64,000 nucleotides of DNA from Akkermansiaceae bacterium UBA7331 (GTDB lineage: Bacteria; Verrucomicrobiota; Verrucomicrobiia; Verrucomicrobiales; Akkermansiaceae). The notes beneath the pieces were generated by a model. That model was not told the origin of the DNA. It did no database searches and was given only the letters and a program-made list of their open reading frames with translations. Position numbers and translations under genes: made by a program. Where the stretch lies: positions 64,922 to 128,921 of the forward strand of contig DKPP01000011.1 in the NCBI GenBank assembly GCA_002471255.1, written 5' to 3'. How positions within the stretch are numbered: position 1 is the stretch's first letter; each line of letters opens with the position of its first letter. Below, in pieces: positions 1 through 8,862 of this stretch.

Positions 1-1
1 A

Positions 2-457
2 CACTTTACGGGTGATATTTTACAACAAGTTCCCCATGAATTTGTTACATTGCACGTCGGGGTGGGTACGTTCAGGCCTGTTAAAGTCGATGAGATAACC
101 GACCACCACATGCATACCGAGCATTATTCATTACCTCAACGTGCTGTTGATGCTGTCAATGGAGCTAAAAGAGTGATCGCCGTAGGTACAACATCAGTGC
201 GAGTGCTTGAACATAGTGCTAAAAATGAGGCTTTTCCTCTTCAAGCTCATGATGGTTCGACCAATATCTTTATTTACCCTCCTTACGAGTTTAAGGTGGT
301 GGATGCATTGGTTACAAACTTTCATTTACCGCAAAGCACCCTTTTAATGTTGGTGAGTGCTTTTGCAGGTAAAGATTTAATTATGCGCGCTTATGAAGAA
401 GCGATTAAAGAAAAATATCGCTTCTTTTCCTATGGCGATTGCATGTTGATTTTATAA
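2..457 (+). CDS. queA: QueA, S-adenosylmethionine:tRNA ribosyltransferase-isomerase (3' part)
   Basis: This is the C-terminal 151 residues of QueA; the start lies left of the window and the reading frame is open from base 2. QueA transfers and isomerises the ribosyl group of SAM onto 7-aminomethyl-7-deazaguanine in tRNA, giving epoxyqueuosine in the queuosine pathway. The family block HFTGDIL followed by VTLHVGVGTFRPV is at the very left, and GTTSVRVLE, TNIFIYPPYEFKVVDALVTNFHLP (read in two parts) and the usual SYGDCMLIL end follow, so the 3' end is intact. The stop overlaps the convergent CDF transporter stop by 6 bp. No intrinsic terminator with a T tract is seen after it. Family assignment is secure; the full length cannot be judged here. 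Confidence 0.93.
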   Translation, partial: HFTGDILQQVPHEFVTLHVGVGTFRPVKVDEITDHHMHTEHYSLPQRAVDAVNGAKRVIAVGTTSVRVLEHSAKNEAFPLQAHDGSTNIFIYPPYEFKVVDALVTNFHLPQSTLLMLVSAFAGKDLIMRAYEEAIKEKYRFFSYGDCMLIL

Positions 458-1882
458 CTCATGAGGAGAGAGCAGAACGCTTGTTCTGCTCAGGAATGGG
501 AACAATGTATGTAATTGTTTTTCTAATTCCGAAGCGATGAGATGCGCTTCTTGCACATTGAGATCGTGTTTGGCAGTAGCGAAACAGCTTAAAGTTGTCA
601 CCGCTCCAAAGTCTTGGAACTCAATATGTGTAACTTGAATAATGTTGATATGGTTATTCAAAGTATCTGTTGCTAATCTGACGATAAAATCTTCCGTGTA
701 TTCCTTAGGTCTGGCTCCGGGACTTATGTAACGCTTATTAGGCTCGATTCGGCAAATGATGTCTTGGGAATCAAGTGCTGTAATCATATCGGATTTATAA
801 CTAAGCATTTGTTCATGTGCTTCTTTGAGCATTTGATTCGGAGGCATTTCAACATCCATGAAATAATGGTTTGAGCCATGAGGTCCTTCTTCACGGAAGC
901 CATGAATACGCAAATGATGCCTAATGGCTAAGCGATGAGCCGTTAAATCGCTAGAGTCGCAGTTCGATTCATCTGCCGGTTCGATGTGAATCGTGATGTC
1001 CGCATCAGGAAGTTCCTTACGAATAATTTCTTCAATAAAATGAGTTACCTCATGAGCTTCTTCCACATGCAATTCACCAGGGGTGGCGATATCCATTTCG
1101 ATAAAAGCTTTAGGGCCGATATCTCTGAGTCGGATTCTTTTGACCGGATATTCGGGAGCCCTAGATTTCATGAGCGTCAACACCATTTCGGTTTGGGTTG
1201 TAGATCCTCCATCCATTAAGGAGTGGATGGCTCTCTTGGATAACCCCCATGCTACCCAAAGAACGATGCCGGCCACACCTAATGCGGCTAAAGCATCTGC
1301 TTTCGCTAAGATTTGATGTAAAAAAGATTCTTTTGGGAAAAATTCACTGATTTGTACGCAAGCTAAGCCAAATAAAACGACACAGGATGACCAAATATCG
1401 GTCGTGAAGTGTAAGGCATCTGCCTCCAAGGCCTGACTTTTAGTTTTTTTGGCTACCTTACGTAGCATTGAGGAACGATTGATATCGACAATAATGGAAA
1501 TAATCACTACGGCAAATGCCCACCAAGTAAGCATGAGTTCTACATCATCAAAAATTAATCGGTTGATTGCTTCATAAATAATCCAACCGCACGTTATCAC
1601 TAATAACGCTGTTTCGGCTAAAGCTGAAAGATTCTCAATTTTTTCATGTCCATATGGGTGTTCCGAATCTGCCGGCTTGGCCGCAGTCTTTACTGCAAAA
1701 AAAGTAATGCCGGCTGCACATAAATCTAGCGCACTATGAAGAGCTTCAGATAAAATCCCTAAGCTGCCTGTAAATACCCCCGCGAAAATTTTAATGATCG
1801 TTAAAAAGGTTGCCCATAGTACGGAATTTTTAGCCGCCGAAGTTTTTTCTTCGTGAATTTCTGATGTGTTAAGTGAGCTCAT
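452..1882 (-). CDS. CDF cation efflux transporter with three C-terminal ZT-dimer-like repeats
   Basis: A 476-residue member of the cation diffusion facilitator family, which exports divalent metals such as Zn2+ from the cytoplasm by proton antiport. The N-terminal ~200 residues form the six-helix unit with the two HxxxD metal-site motifs (HSALD in TM2, HFTTD in TM5) and the HPYGHEK loop. Typical members are about 300 residues. The extra length is C-terminal: a normal dimerisation domain is followed by two further segments of the same pattern, seen as HVEEAH...DADITIHIEP, MLKEAHEQM...DIICRIEP and NVQEAHLIA...RTSVLLSP. Metal specificity cannot be told, but two HxxxD motifs are typical of Zn-type members. 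It is monocistronic and convergent with queA. No Shine-Dalgarno precedes the ATG. Confidence 0.88.
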   Translation of the reverse strand: MSSLNTSEIHEEKTSAAKNSVLWATFLTIIKIFAGVFTGSLGILSEALHSALDLCAAGITFFAVKTAAKPADSEHPYGHEKIENLSALAETALLVITCGWIIYEAINRLIFDDVELMLTWWAFAVVIISIIVDINRSSMLRKVAKKTKSQALEADALHFTTDIWSSCVVLFGLACVQISEFFPKESFLHQILAKADALAALGVAGIVLWVAWGLSKRAIHSLMDGGSTTQTEMVLTLMKSRAPEYPVKRIRLRDIGPKAFIEMDIATPGELHVEEAHEVTHFIEEIIRKELPDADITIHIEPADESNCDSSDLTAHRLAIRHHLRIHGFREEGPHGSNHYFMDVEMPPNQMLKEAHEQMLSYKSDMITALDSQDIICRIEPNKRYISPGARPKEYTEDFIVRLATDTLNNHINIIQVTHIEFQDFGAVTTLSCFATAKHDLNVQEAHLIASELEKQLHTLFPFLSRTSVLLSPHEL

Positions 1883-2051
1883 GAGGAAATAAAAGGGGAT
1901 TTTTGCTAAAATCGGACCTGTTAGTCAATAATAACTCAATTTTGTGACAAAAGCTTTGTTTTGGTGAGTGCCCTAAATGCAAAAGAAACCTAAAGGTCGA
2001 TTTCCATCAAAAAACAATTAATTAATATGACGAATAGAAAGGAAAAAATAG

Positions 2052-2079
2052 TTGATTTTGATAGGGGATACGCTATATT
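2052..2079 (+). promoter_or_regulatory. Candidate promoter in the 359-bp yebC leader region
   Basis: The 359 bp between the CDF start and yebC holds no gene I can support. TTGATT at 2052-2057 and TATATT at 2074-2079 are 16 bp apart and could be -35 and -10 elements for yebC, leaving a leader of about 155 nt. A TTGACA at 2087-2092 has no good -10 partner. The leader has no obvious riboswitch fold. The call rests on consensus similarity only. Confidence 0.3.
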
Positions 2080-2241
2080 CCGAGCATTGACAGCGGTTGC
2101 CAATAGCTCGTGGCGTTTTTTTAACTGATTCGTTATTCTCTAAGGACAGTATGCTAAAAGCTAATTCATTATATGGTAGGGTAACCTCGTAGTTTATATA
2201 CTAAACTCTATTTTTCATTATCACATTATTTATCTATTGTT

Positions 2242-2994
2242 ATGGCTGGTCATAATAAATGGTCTAAAGTAAAGCACATTAAGGCTAAGGAAGATGCTAA
2301 GAAGGGGAAGGTTTTTGCCCGTTACGCTCGTGAAATCATGATTGCTACTAAAAATGGTGGTGGCGACCCTGATTTGAACCCTCGCTTACGTGCCGCAATC
2401 GACGGAGCCAAAGCCGTATCAACACCTAAAGAAAACATCGAGCGAGCCATTAAAAAAGGTTTAGGCGAGTTGGGTGGTGCTGAAATTCAAGAAATGACCT
2501 ATGAAGGTTATGGTCCTGCTGGTACTGCTTTTATCGTTGAAGTCGCAACGGACAATATCAATCGTTCCGCTTCCGAATTACGCACTCTATTTTCCAAAAA
2601 TGGTGGCAGTATCGGTACCCAAGGTTCGGTTGCTTACCAGTTTGATCGTAAAGGTGAAGTTCGTATTATGGATGCTTCTTTGGATGAAGATTCCGCTATG
2701 GACGTAGCTTTGGAAGTGGGTGCCGATGAAGTAGAAACCGGTGATTCTGAGGAAGAATGGGTATTCTTATCACCTCCAACCGAATTGGGTTCAGTTGCCG
2801 AAGCTCTCAGAGGAGCCGGTAAAACCGTAACTTCGATGAAATTAGTGTCTGTAGCACAAAATATGACTGAAGTTGCTGATTTGGAGACTGCGCAAGCTGT
2901 CATGAAGCTTTATGAAGCTTTGGATGACTATGATGATGCGGTGAACGTATTCTCCAATTTCGATATATCAGAAGAAGTTTTAGAACAAATGTGA
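2242..2994 (+). CDS. yebC: YebC/PmpR-family protein (TACO1-like)
   Basis: A 250-residue cytoplasmic protein of the YebC/PmpR family. Members have been reported both as transcription regulators and as factors that help ribosomes through proline-rich stretches; which role applies here cannot be told from sequence. The family start MAGHNKWSKVKHIKAKEDAK is complete, and the conserved YEGYGPAGTAFIVE and ELRTLFSKNGGSIG blocks follow, with an acidic C-terminal half. Length is normal. The start is unambiguous although no Shine-Dalgarno precedes it. It lies 41 bp upstream of rho on the same strand, so the two may be co-transcribed. Confidence 0.95.
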   Translation: MAGHNKWSKVKHIKAKEDAKKGKVFARYAREIMIATKNGGGDPDLNPRLRAAIDGAKAVSTPKENIERAIKKGLGELGGAEIQEMTYEGYGPAGTAFIVEVATDNINRSASELRTLFSKNGGSIGTQGSVAYQFDRKGEVRIMDASLDEDSAMDVALEVGADEVETGDSEEEWVFLSPPTELGSVAEALRGAGKTVTSMKLVSVAQNMTEVADLETAQAVMKLYEALDDYDDAVNVFSNFDISEEVLEQM

Positions 2995-3035
2995 GTTCAA
3001 AACTAGATTTCTGATCGATTTACATATTTATTTCC

Positions 3036-4970
3036 ATGTCTGATTTATCTAATGAGGAAGTGACCAAAGATGTATCTTTGGAAGCACCTGCTCCTAAAAA
3101 ACGAGGCCGTAAGCCTAAATCTCTAACGATGGCTCAAGCCGATGCTGCTCAAGAGACTGTAGCTACACCGAAAAAAAGAGGCCCGAAGAAAAAAGCTGAT
3201 GAAGCGGTAGCCGATTCTACGGTTTCTACGGAGCCTAAGAAGGCTAAGAAGGCTAAACCTCGTGCCAAAACTACTAAAAAGCCTGTAGCTGATGTTTCTG
3301 CTGAAGCCGGCTTGGAAGTGAAACCTGTGCGCAAGGTTGGTCGCCCTCGCAAGACGGAGCAAGTGGTAGAATCTCCGGTAATGAATGATGTGGCACAAAA
3401 ACCAAAGCCGGTAGTTCGTACTCGTGATGCTCGTAAAAAAACAGATGGTATAGTAGGTGAGCCTATTTCTGCCAATGAAAAAGTTGAAAAGCTTGTTGAA
3501 GAATCTCCTGCTAAACCTCGCCCTGTTAGACATCATGAGTCGATCGAGGTAAAAACCGAGCAAATGCCACAGGCTCAGCAACAATTTAAAAACAAGCAAA
3601 AGCGTCCGTTTAACAAACAGCATAATAATCAAGAGCAGCAAAAACGGCCGTTTAATAACAACAACAAACAAAACTACCACAATAATAAAAATCAACCTGC
3701 TCGCCAAAATAATTATAACAATCAGAAGGGTAAAAACTTCAATAATAATGGCGGCAAAAATCAACAAAACCAACAGCAATACCGAAACCAAAAAAATAAT
3801 CGACCACAGCAAGATTCCGGTTTCGTAATGCCTAAGGATTTAGGTCCGCCTCAAGAAGTTGATGGTTTGTTGGAAATTACTCTGAAAGGATTTGGTTTTT
3901 TACGTTCGGCAGAAGCTGACTTTGATGGCTTTGCTCCTTCCGTTTATGTGTCTGGTTCCATGGTGCGAGAGTTTCATTTGCGTCCATGTGTTTGGATTAA
4001 AGGGATTGCACGCTCCCACTCTCGCGGTATTATTTTGACTGAAATTACGAGTGTAAATGATGTGCCGGTAGCTCAATCTATGGCATTCCCTCATTTTGAT
4101 GAGTTAAAAGCCGTAAATCCGACATCTCGCATTAGTTTGGAGACAACTCCTGAGCGTTATACGACTCGTACGGTTGATTTGGTTTCTCCGGTTGCTCGCG
4201 GACAACGTGGCTTAATTGTTGCTCCACCTAGGACCGGTAAAACAACTTTGCTTATGCATATGGCAGAAGCCATTATAGAAAATTACGGCAAAGATAGTAC
4301 TCAACCCATTCATTTAATGGTTCTTTTGGTGGATGAACGCCCGGAAGAAGTTACCGAGTTTAAACGTAGTTTACCCGGGGTAGAGGTTTATGCCTCTTCG
4401 AATGATGGACGCGTGAAAGATCATTGCCGTCTTGCCGAATTGTGCATTGAGCGCGCTAAACGCTTAGTAGAAGGCGGACAGCATGTCTTTTTATTAATGG
4501 ATTCCATCACACGCCTTGCTCGTGCTTATAACAACGTCGATAAAGGTAGTGGTAGAACGATGTCAGGTGGTATCGATGCCAAAGCTTTGGAGATGCCTCG
4601 CCGTTTATTTGCGGCAGCTCGTAATACTCGTGAAGCCGGCTCATTAACGATCATCGCAACGGCCTTGGTTGAAACCAATAGCCGCATGGATGATTTGATT
4701 TTCCAAGAATTTAAAGGAACCGGCAATATGGAGCTTGTCTTAAATCGCCGTATTGCTGAACAATATATCTTCCCTGCGGTGGATATATTGAAATCCGGAA
4801 CTCGTCGTGATGAATTGATCATGCCGGAAACTTGGATGTTTAAATTACGTTTATTACGTCGTGCCTTGGCAGGTATTAAGCCAATTGACGCGATGGATAG
4901 ATTTTTATTCTTCTTGCGGAAATATCCTAATAACGCTCAAATGTTATTGGATTTGAAGCAAAGTAGTTAG
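3036..4970 (+). CDS. rho: Transcription termination factor Rho with a long disordered Asn/Gln-rich N-terminal extension
   Basis: Rho is the hexameric RNA-dependent ATPase that ends transcription of untranslated RNA. The conserved part starts near residue 264 with an RNA-binding OB-like region (GFGFLRSAEADFDG). The ATPase core has Walker A APPRTGKT at 396-403, Walker B in LLMDSITRLARAYN, and the GSGRTMSGGID region. At 644 residues it is over 200 longer than E. coli Rho (419). The extra N-terminal ~265 residues are low-complexity: Lys/Ala/Pro-rich with AT-hook-like KKRGRKPK, KKRGPKKK and VGRPRK, then an Asn/Gln-rich tract at about 176-262. Such inserts are known in Rho of several phyla and have been linked to prion-like behaviour or phase separation; the role here is inference. 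No Shine-Dalgarno is seen. Confidence 0.96.
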   Translation: MSDLSNEEVTKDVSLEAPAPKKRGRKPKSLTMAQADAAQETVATPKKRGPKKKADEAVADSTVSTEPKKAKKAKPRAKTTKKPVADVSAEAGLEVKPVRKVGRPRKTEQVVESPVMNDVAQKPKPVVRTRDARKKTDGIVGEPISANEKVEKLVEESPAKPRPVRHHESIEVKTEQMPQAQQQFKNKQKRPFNKQHNNQEQQKRPFNNNNKQNYHNNKNQPARQNNYNNQKGKNFNNNGGKNQQNQQQYRNQKNNRPQQDSGFVMPKDLGPPQEVDGLLEITLKGFGFLRSAEADFDGFAPSVYVSGSMVREFHLRPCVWIKGIARSHSRGIILTEITSVNDVPVAQSMAFPHFDELKAVNPTSRISLETTPERYTTRTVDLVSPVARGQRGLIVAPPRTGKTTLLMHMAEAIIENYGKDSTQPIHLMVLLVDERPEEVTEFKRSLPGVEVYASSNDGRVKDHCRLAELCIERAKRLVEGGQHVFLLMDSITRLARAYNNVDKGSGRTMSGGIDAKALEMPRRLFAAARNTREAGSLTIIATALVETNSRMDDLIFQEFKGTGNMELVLNRRIAEQYIFPAVDILKSGTRRDELIMPETWMFKLRLLRRALAGIKPIDAMDRFLFFLRKYPNNAQMLLDLKQSS

Positions 4971-4996
4971 TAGTTGAGGGTAAAACAACACAAATT

Positions 4997-5034
4997 GAAA
5001 CGCCGGTCGGGAGTGGTTACCCAACCGGCGTTTC
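4997..5034. terminator. Intrinsic terminator between rho and the PEP-CTERM gene
   Basis: An 11-bp perfect stem, GAAACGCCGGT at 4997-5007 pairing with ACCGGCGTTTC at 5024-5034, lies 27 bp after the rho stop and 31 bp from the convergent PEP-CTERM stop. T-tracts are weak on both sides, so it may act in either direction. Confidence 0.6.
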
Positions 5035-5064
5035 GCTTATTCGTATAAATGTTTTACGTGTTAT

Positions 5065-5826
5065 TTAATGAGAACGGCGACGTCGCATCATTAACGAAGC
5101 TAGTCCAACTAATGAAAGAGTGGCTGTAGTTGGTTCAGGGATCGGTAATACTCCGGAATATAATTTCACGTTTGAAAAAGTCGTTCCATTCGTTAGATTA
5201 CTATTGCTCAATGGACGGCCTCCTAATGTAAGTACTCCAACCGTATCACTACCAAAATCGCTTGTTGTTTGAGCTGAAGCTGCAAGAACACCATCAATAT
5301 ATAAATTTAATGTTTTAGTACCACCATTAGCCTCATTTCCATCAAAAGTAATGAGGAAATCATGTGCGCTGTTAGCATCAACGCTGTTAGAATTAGAAGG
5401 TTCGACTAAGTTATAGTTCCCTTCGGGGGCGAATCCCCAAGATGGATTCGTTCCTCCAGTATAATTTACTTTGAAGTTGTTATTATTATTTTCTCCAATG
5501 CCACACAGAACAGGCCATCCATTTGTGGCTATCGAAGATAATTTAGCAGTGAAGGCTAAAGACCAACCTTCATTCATTGTAGCACCCAAATTACCTGATA
5601 TTTTAATAGGGCCTGACGATGAGCTTGTAAATGAATTATCCGAAATGGTTGCTCCATTGGTAGTTACCGTAACACCTTGAAGCTCATTCCCAAAAGCATC
5701 AACTGCTTTTAGACTAGTTGTACCATCTTGATCGACATTTTTTAGTTCCATTACTAGAGAGGCAGCCCAAGATCCTTGAACTACTCCTGCAAATATAATG
5801 AGTAATGTAGTAAGCGTTTTTTTCAT
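5065..5826 (-). CDS. PEP-CTERM exported protein with LamG/concanavalin-like domain
   Basis: A 253-residue exported protein. It has a signal peptide (MKKTLTTLLIIFAGVVQGSWA), a Gly/Asn/Ser-rich beta-sandwich-like middle (NEGWSLAFTAKL, then LNLYIDGVLAAS and VGVLTLGGRPL, as in LamG/concanavalin-type folds) and a C-terminal PEP-CTERM sorting tag: PEPTT, a short hydrophobic helix and the basic end RRRRSH. In this system an exosortase removes the tag during transfer to the outer surface. No exosortase lies in this window. Such proteins are abundant in Verrucomicrobiota and often tied to exopolysaccharide or the cell surface. The ligand is unknown. It faces away from rho and shares a terminator with it. 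Confidence 0.85.
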   Translation of the reverse strand: MKKTLTTLLIIFAGVVQGSWAASLVMELKNVDQDGTTSLKAVDAFGNELQGVTVTTNGATISDNSFTSSSSGPIKISGNLGATMNEGWSLAFTAKLSSIATNGWPVLCGIGENNNNNFKVNYTGGTNPSWGFAPEGNYNLVEPSNSNSVDANSAHDFLITFDGNEANGGTKTLNLYIDGVLAASAQTTSDFGSDTVGVLTLGGRPLSNSNLTNGTTFSNVKLYSGVLPIPEPTTATLSLVGLASLMMRRRRSH

Positions 5827-5965
5827 AATAATATATTACTTGAGAATATTAAGTTTGAAGCTGTAGAGATGCTTTCAACTTTATTTTAGCTATCAAATTA
5901 CATGGATATAGTCAATATAATAGATTTGTTGATTATTATAATAAACTTAATGAGGTAAACGTTCA

Positions 5966-6002
5966 TAAAAAACCGCCTTTTCCAAGTGGAAAAAGCGGTT
6001 TG
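5966..6002 (-). terminator. Terminator of the GH20 gene
   Basis: Read on the minus strand, an AAACCGC...GCGGTTT stem-loop with an A/T-rich inner stem is followed directly by a run of six T, 22 bp after the GH20 stop. This is a classical Rho-independent terminator. Confidence 0.8.
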
Positions 6003-6023
6003 GTAAATCTAATGTTGATTTGA

Positions 6024-8036
6024 TTAAGGAGCTTCAGCGTAGATAGTTCCTTGGCTATCAAGCTGGTCTTTACCATCAAACTTCACTTTTACAGAATATT
6101 TGGCGCCTTCCTTTACGGTAGGCACTTTAATTTTGTATTGAATGTTACGTTTTTCGTGACCGCTAAAGCCTTCGTGAGCATCTTTGGCGATTTCTTTACC
6201 ATCTTCAAGCAAGGTCACTTGTTTGATAGGAGCACCTTCGGAGCCGGAATCATAAAGAAGGGTAAAGGTGTACTCACCCGGTGTTTTGATCAATTGCGTG
6301 GCATCAAACTCAGGCTCATTATTACCGAAAGAGTCTTTGTTCCACTTTCCTAATTGAGGAGTATTGAAGAAGTCGCTCTTGCTGATGGATGTGATGATGT
6401 CCTTAGCGTAATTGATTCCCATGAGGTCCATGCGCTCGCTATAGTTCTGGAGACGTTTTTTGAAATCAGGGAAATCTTTTTTCTCTTTTGGAGTCCAGCC
6501 CACTTCTGCATAAGCTACCGTTCTTGGGAATGCTTGGTAGTGCATGCGCTCTACGGTAGGAGTCCATTCGGACCACATTTGCGCGCCCAATCCTTTTACT
6601 TTGGCTTGATCTTTTGGTTCAAGGCCATCAAAAACAGGTTCGAAATTGTATGCCTTATCCAAAGGAATGCTACCATAGCTATAATCCAAGTAGGTATGGG
6701 TATGAGTAGAGTTGATCACGTCGTGACCATCTTTAATCGCCTTTTTGGCTAAAGCAGGAGCACCCTTCCAGAAATGAATTACTGCATTTGGGTTAAGTGT
6801 TTCTTCAGCTTTACCACCACCATCATTATTCACGTCTTCCCCTAAGATTTCATTCCAACCCATCATACGGCGTCCTTTTTTGGACACGATATCGGACATT
6901 CTATTGGAGAAATACATTTGCACGCCACCTAAGTTTTTGATGTTGTGCTTTTTCATGAATTCTTCAATTTTAGGCTGATCTTTCCATTGTTCGTTATAAC
7001 GAACTTCATCACCGCCAATGTGTAAAATTTGGCTTGGGAATAGGGCTGCTACTTCGTCCAATACATCGGAAAGGAACTTATAAGTCTTTTCGTTTGTCGG
7101 ATCGTATGCCGTATTGGTTACGAATGTTGCAGGCACCTCTTTTAAAGGTTTGAGGCTTAATTCAGGGTATGCCACGGTTGCAGCACTGGCGTGACCAGGC
7201 ATGTTAATTTCAGGTACGATCGTGATATTACGTTTAGCAGCATAATCGACGATGTCCTTAATTTGAGCTTGGGTATAAAAACCTTCATGAGGTTGACCGG
7301 AGTATTTACCACTGCGCCATGTACCAATTTCGGAATCTTTACGCTTTGAGCCGATGGATGTCAATTTTGGATATTTTTTGATCTCAATACGCCAGCCTGC
7401 ATCGTTTGTAAGGCCCCAGTGTAAAACATTCATTTTTAATAAGGCCATTTGGTCGATAATTTGCTTAATAGCCTTTTCGCCAAAGAAATAGCGAGCTTCA
7501 TCGATCATGAGAGCTCTCCATGCAAAGCGTGGATAATCGGTAATGGCAAATGGTTTATCGGAAATTTGCCAAGTAATTGCTTTTTTGTCTGCCTTTGAAT
7601 CGTGGAATGCCGTAGGTAGCATTTGTACAAGACTTTGACCGGCATAATAGATGCCTTTAGGATTAGGTGCTGTGATAAGGATGCCTTCAGGTGTAGCTGC
7701 GAGGGAATAGGCTTCTTCGCCTTTATCTTTCAGCTTATTATCGATAATAATACCGATACTGTTTTTCTTTGAGATGTTTTCAGGGAGCTTATTTGCTGAT
7801 ACGAGTGGTAAGGCAAGACCCGTGCCTTGAGATAAGAGTTTTTGAAGGGACTTGGCTTGAGCAATCGTTGCCTTATCTGCTTTACCAAGGATAATTGCAG
7901 ATTTCTCATTCAAGATAATAGGTGCACCTTCGTTGATAATCACTTCAACAGGTTTTGGTATGATTTGCTCTTGGGCAAATGCCGGAGCGCATGTTAATGT
8001 AAGCGCTGTTAGGATTATTGGGTGGATTATATTCAT
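6024..8036 (-). CDS. GH20 beta-N-acetylhexosaminidase, exported
   Basis: A 670-residue exo-acting glycosidase that removes terminal beta-GlcNAc or beta-GalNAc from glycans such as mucin O-glycans or chitobiose. It begins with a signal peptide (MNIIHPIILTALTLTCAPAFA) and a GH20b-type alpha/beta domain. The catalytic barrel carries the paired catalytic residues Asp343-Glu344 in HIGGDEVR; the Glu is the general acid and the Asp assists the substrate acetamido group. WNEILG and MWSEWTPT line the active site. A ~100-residue beta-rich C-terminal domain follows. It shares a transcript with the small gene upstream (19 bp gap), and GH110 diverges beyond that. The aligned context suggests host mucin glycans as substrate. 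Confidence 0.93.
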   Translation of the reverse strand: MNIIHPIILTALTLTCAPAFAQEQIIPKPVEVIINEGAPIILNEKSAIILGKADKATIAQAKSLQKLLSQGTGLALPLVSANKLPENISKKNSIGIIIDNKLKDKGEEAYSLAATPEGILITAPNPKGIYYAGQSLVQMLPTAFHDSKADKKAITWQISDKPFAITDYPRFAWRALMIDEARYFFGEKAIKQIIDQMALLKMNVLHWGLTNDAGWRIEIKKYPKLTSIGSKRKDSEIGTWRSGKYSGQPHEGFYTQAQIKDIVDYAAKRNITIVPEINMPGHASAATVAYPELSLKPLKEVPATFVTNTAYDPTNEKTYKFLSDVLDEVAALFPSQILHIGGDEVRYNEQWKDQPKIEEFMKKHNIKNLGGVQMYFSNRMSDIVSKKGRRMMGWNEILGEDVNNDGGGKAEETLNPNAVIHFWKGAPALAKKAIKDGHDVINSTHTHTYLDYSYGSIPLDKAYNFEPVFDGLEPKDQAKVKGLGAQMWSEWTPTVERMHYQAFPRTVAYAEVGWTPKEKKDFPDFKKRLQNYSERMDLMGINYAKDIITSISKSDFFNTPQLGKWNKDSFGNNEPEFDATQLIKTPGEYTFTLLYDSGSEGAPIKQVTLLEDGKEIAKDAHEGFSGHEKRNIQYKIKVPTVKEGAKYSVKVKFDGKDQLDSQGTIYAEAP

Positions 8037-8055
8037 ATTAGTATGTAATAAGGGG

Positions 8056-8742
8056 TTATTTATTGAAGAAAGTTTTCAGTTTTTCTTTTTCAGAATCGAT
8101 TGCTATTTGAGTGGCCATGCGTTGAACTGCAATAGCAATAGCCGGATCTGTCGGGATATTTTCCTCAGAAAATCCAAAGGAACTAAGTGCCTCTGACATG
8201 GCGGCTACAGTTACTATCATGAGTTCATTAACATATTCGGCACAAATTTTCATATATCGTGCCATTGGGAAACCTAATTGTTCTAATACAATATTGGTTT
8301 GATTAGCTGTGTGGCGCACCTTTTTTTCCTGTTCTTCGATTTTTTTTCGATCTGCAGGATTTGTTTTGAGGCAATTTAGAAATTCATTTAATGCGGTTGT
8401 TTCTTCCGTGACCGCATTTTTTAGAGATAGGGGAATGTGTTGCAGATTGAGCTGTTTCCGAATCTCTAATTCAGTAGTGATTTGGCTTTCGAGATCAGAA
8501 ACTTGGTTCTTATTAGGTAGGGTGTTGAATAGTTCCCATTCGGCTCCAAGCAAGACTTTTTGTTTGGCAAAATGTAAAATAGCCCATTCTGTTTCAGTTG
8601 GATGCAACGATCGTGATGGAGCATTTGCCAAATCTTTCTTAGTGACAGTAGGCCCAGGCTTGATTGCTCCTGCATAAAGGGTTGTACTTGCTATACAAGA
8701 TCCCAAGATGATGGATGCAATGGCTTGAAATGAATTTGTCAT
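8056..8742 (-). CDS. Exported helical protein of unknown function, upstream of GH20
   Basis: A 228-residue protein of no family I recognise. I use the ATG giving MTNSFQAIASIILGSCIAST as start because it opens a normal signal peptide ending near TLYAGA; a GTG six codons upstream (8760) would spoil it. The mature part is predicted all-helical, with Gln/Glu/Lys-rich stretches (ESQITTELEIRKQ, KKIEEQEKKVRHTA) and one cysteine pair (NCLK, KICAEY). It is 19 bp upstream of the GH20 gene on the same strand and likely co-transcribed, which hints at a periplasmic role linked to glycan breakdown, but nothing in the sequence proves that. Confidence 0.7.
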   Translation of the reverse strand: MTNSFQAIASIILGSCIASTTLYAGAIKPGPTVTKKDLANAPSRSLHPTETEWAILHFAKQKVLLGAEWELFNTLPNKNQVSDLESQITTELEIRKQLNLQHIPLSLKNAVTEETTALNEFLNCLKTNPADRKKIEEQEKKVRHTANQTNIVLEQLGFPMARYMKICAEYVNELMIVTVAAMSEALSSFGFSEENIPTDPAIAIAVQRMATQIAIDSEKEKLKTFFNK

Positions 8743-8862
8743 GAAATAATACCTTTGCACGTATTATAAATTTTAATGTGTCTAAGTCAATGTTTCAGTG
8801 GGTGTTATGTTTTAGCAGGATGACAAAATTACCTTGAAAGATTTAAATATAATTTTTAGTAT

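Noticed and set aside
471..490. Hairpin AGCAGAAC-GCTT-GTTCTGCT after queA
   Set aside because: It lies within the 3' coding end of the CDF gene and has no T-tract on either strand, so I do not call it a terminator.
3123..3812. Long hydrophobic minus-strand ORF opposite the rho N-terminal region
   Set aside because: It is the reverse complement of the Asn/Gln/Lys-rich tract; AAN-type codons read backwards give Ile/Leu/Val/Phe. No start context or family match.
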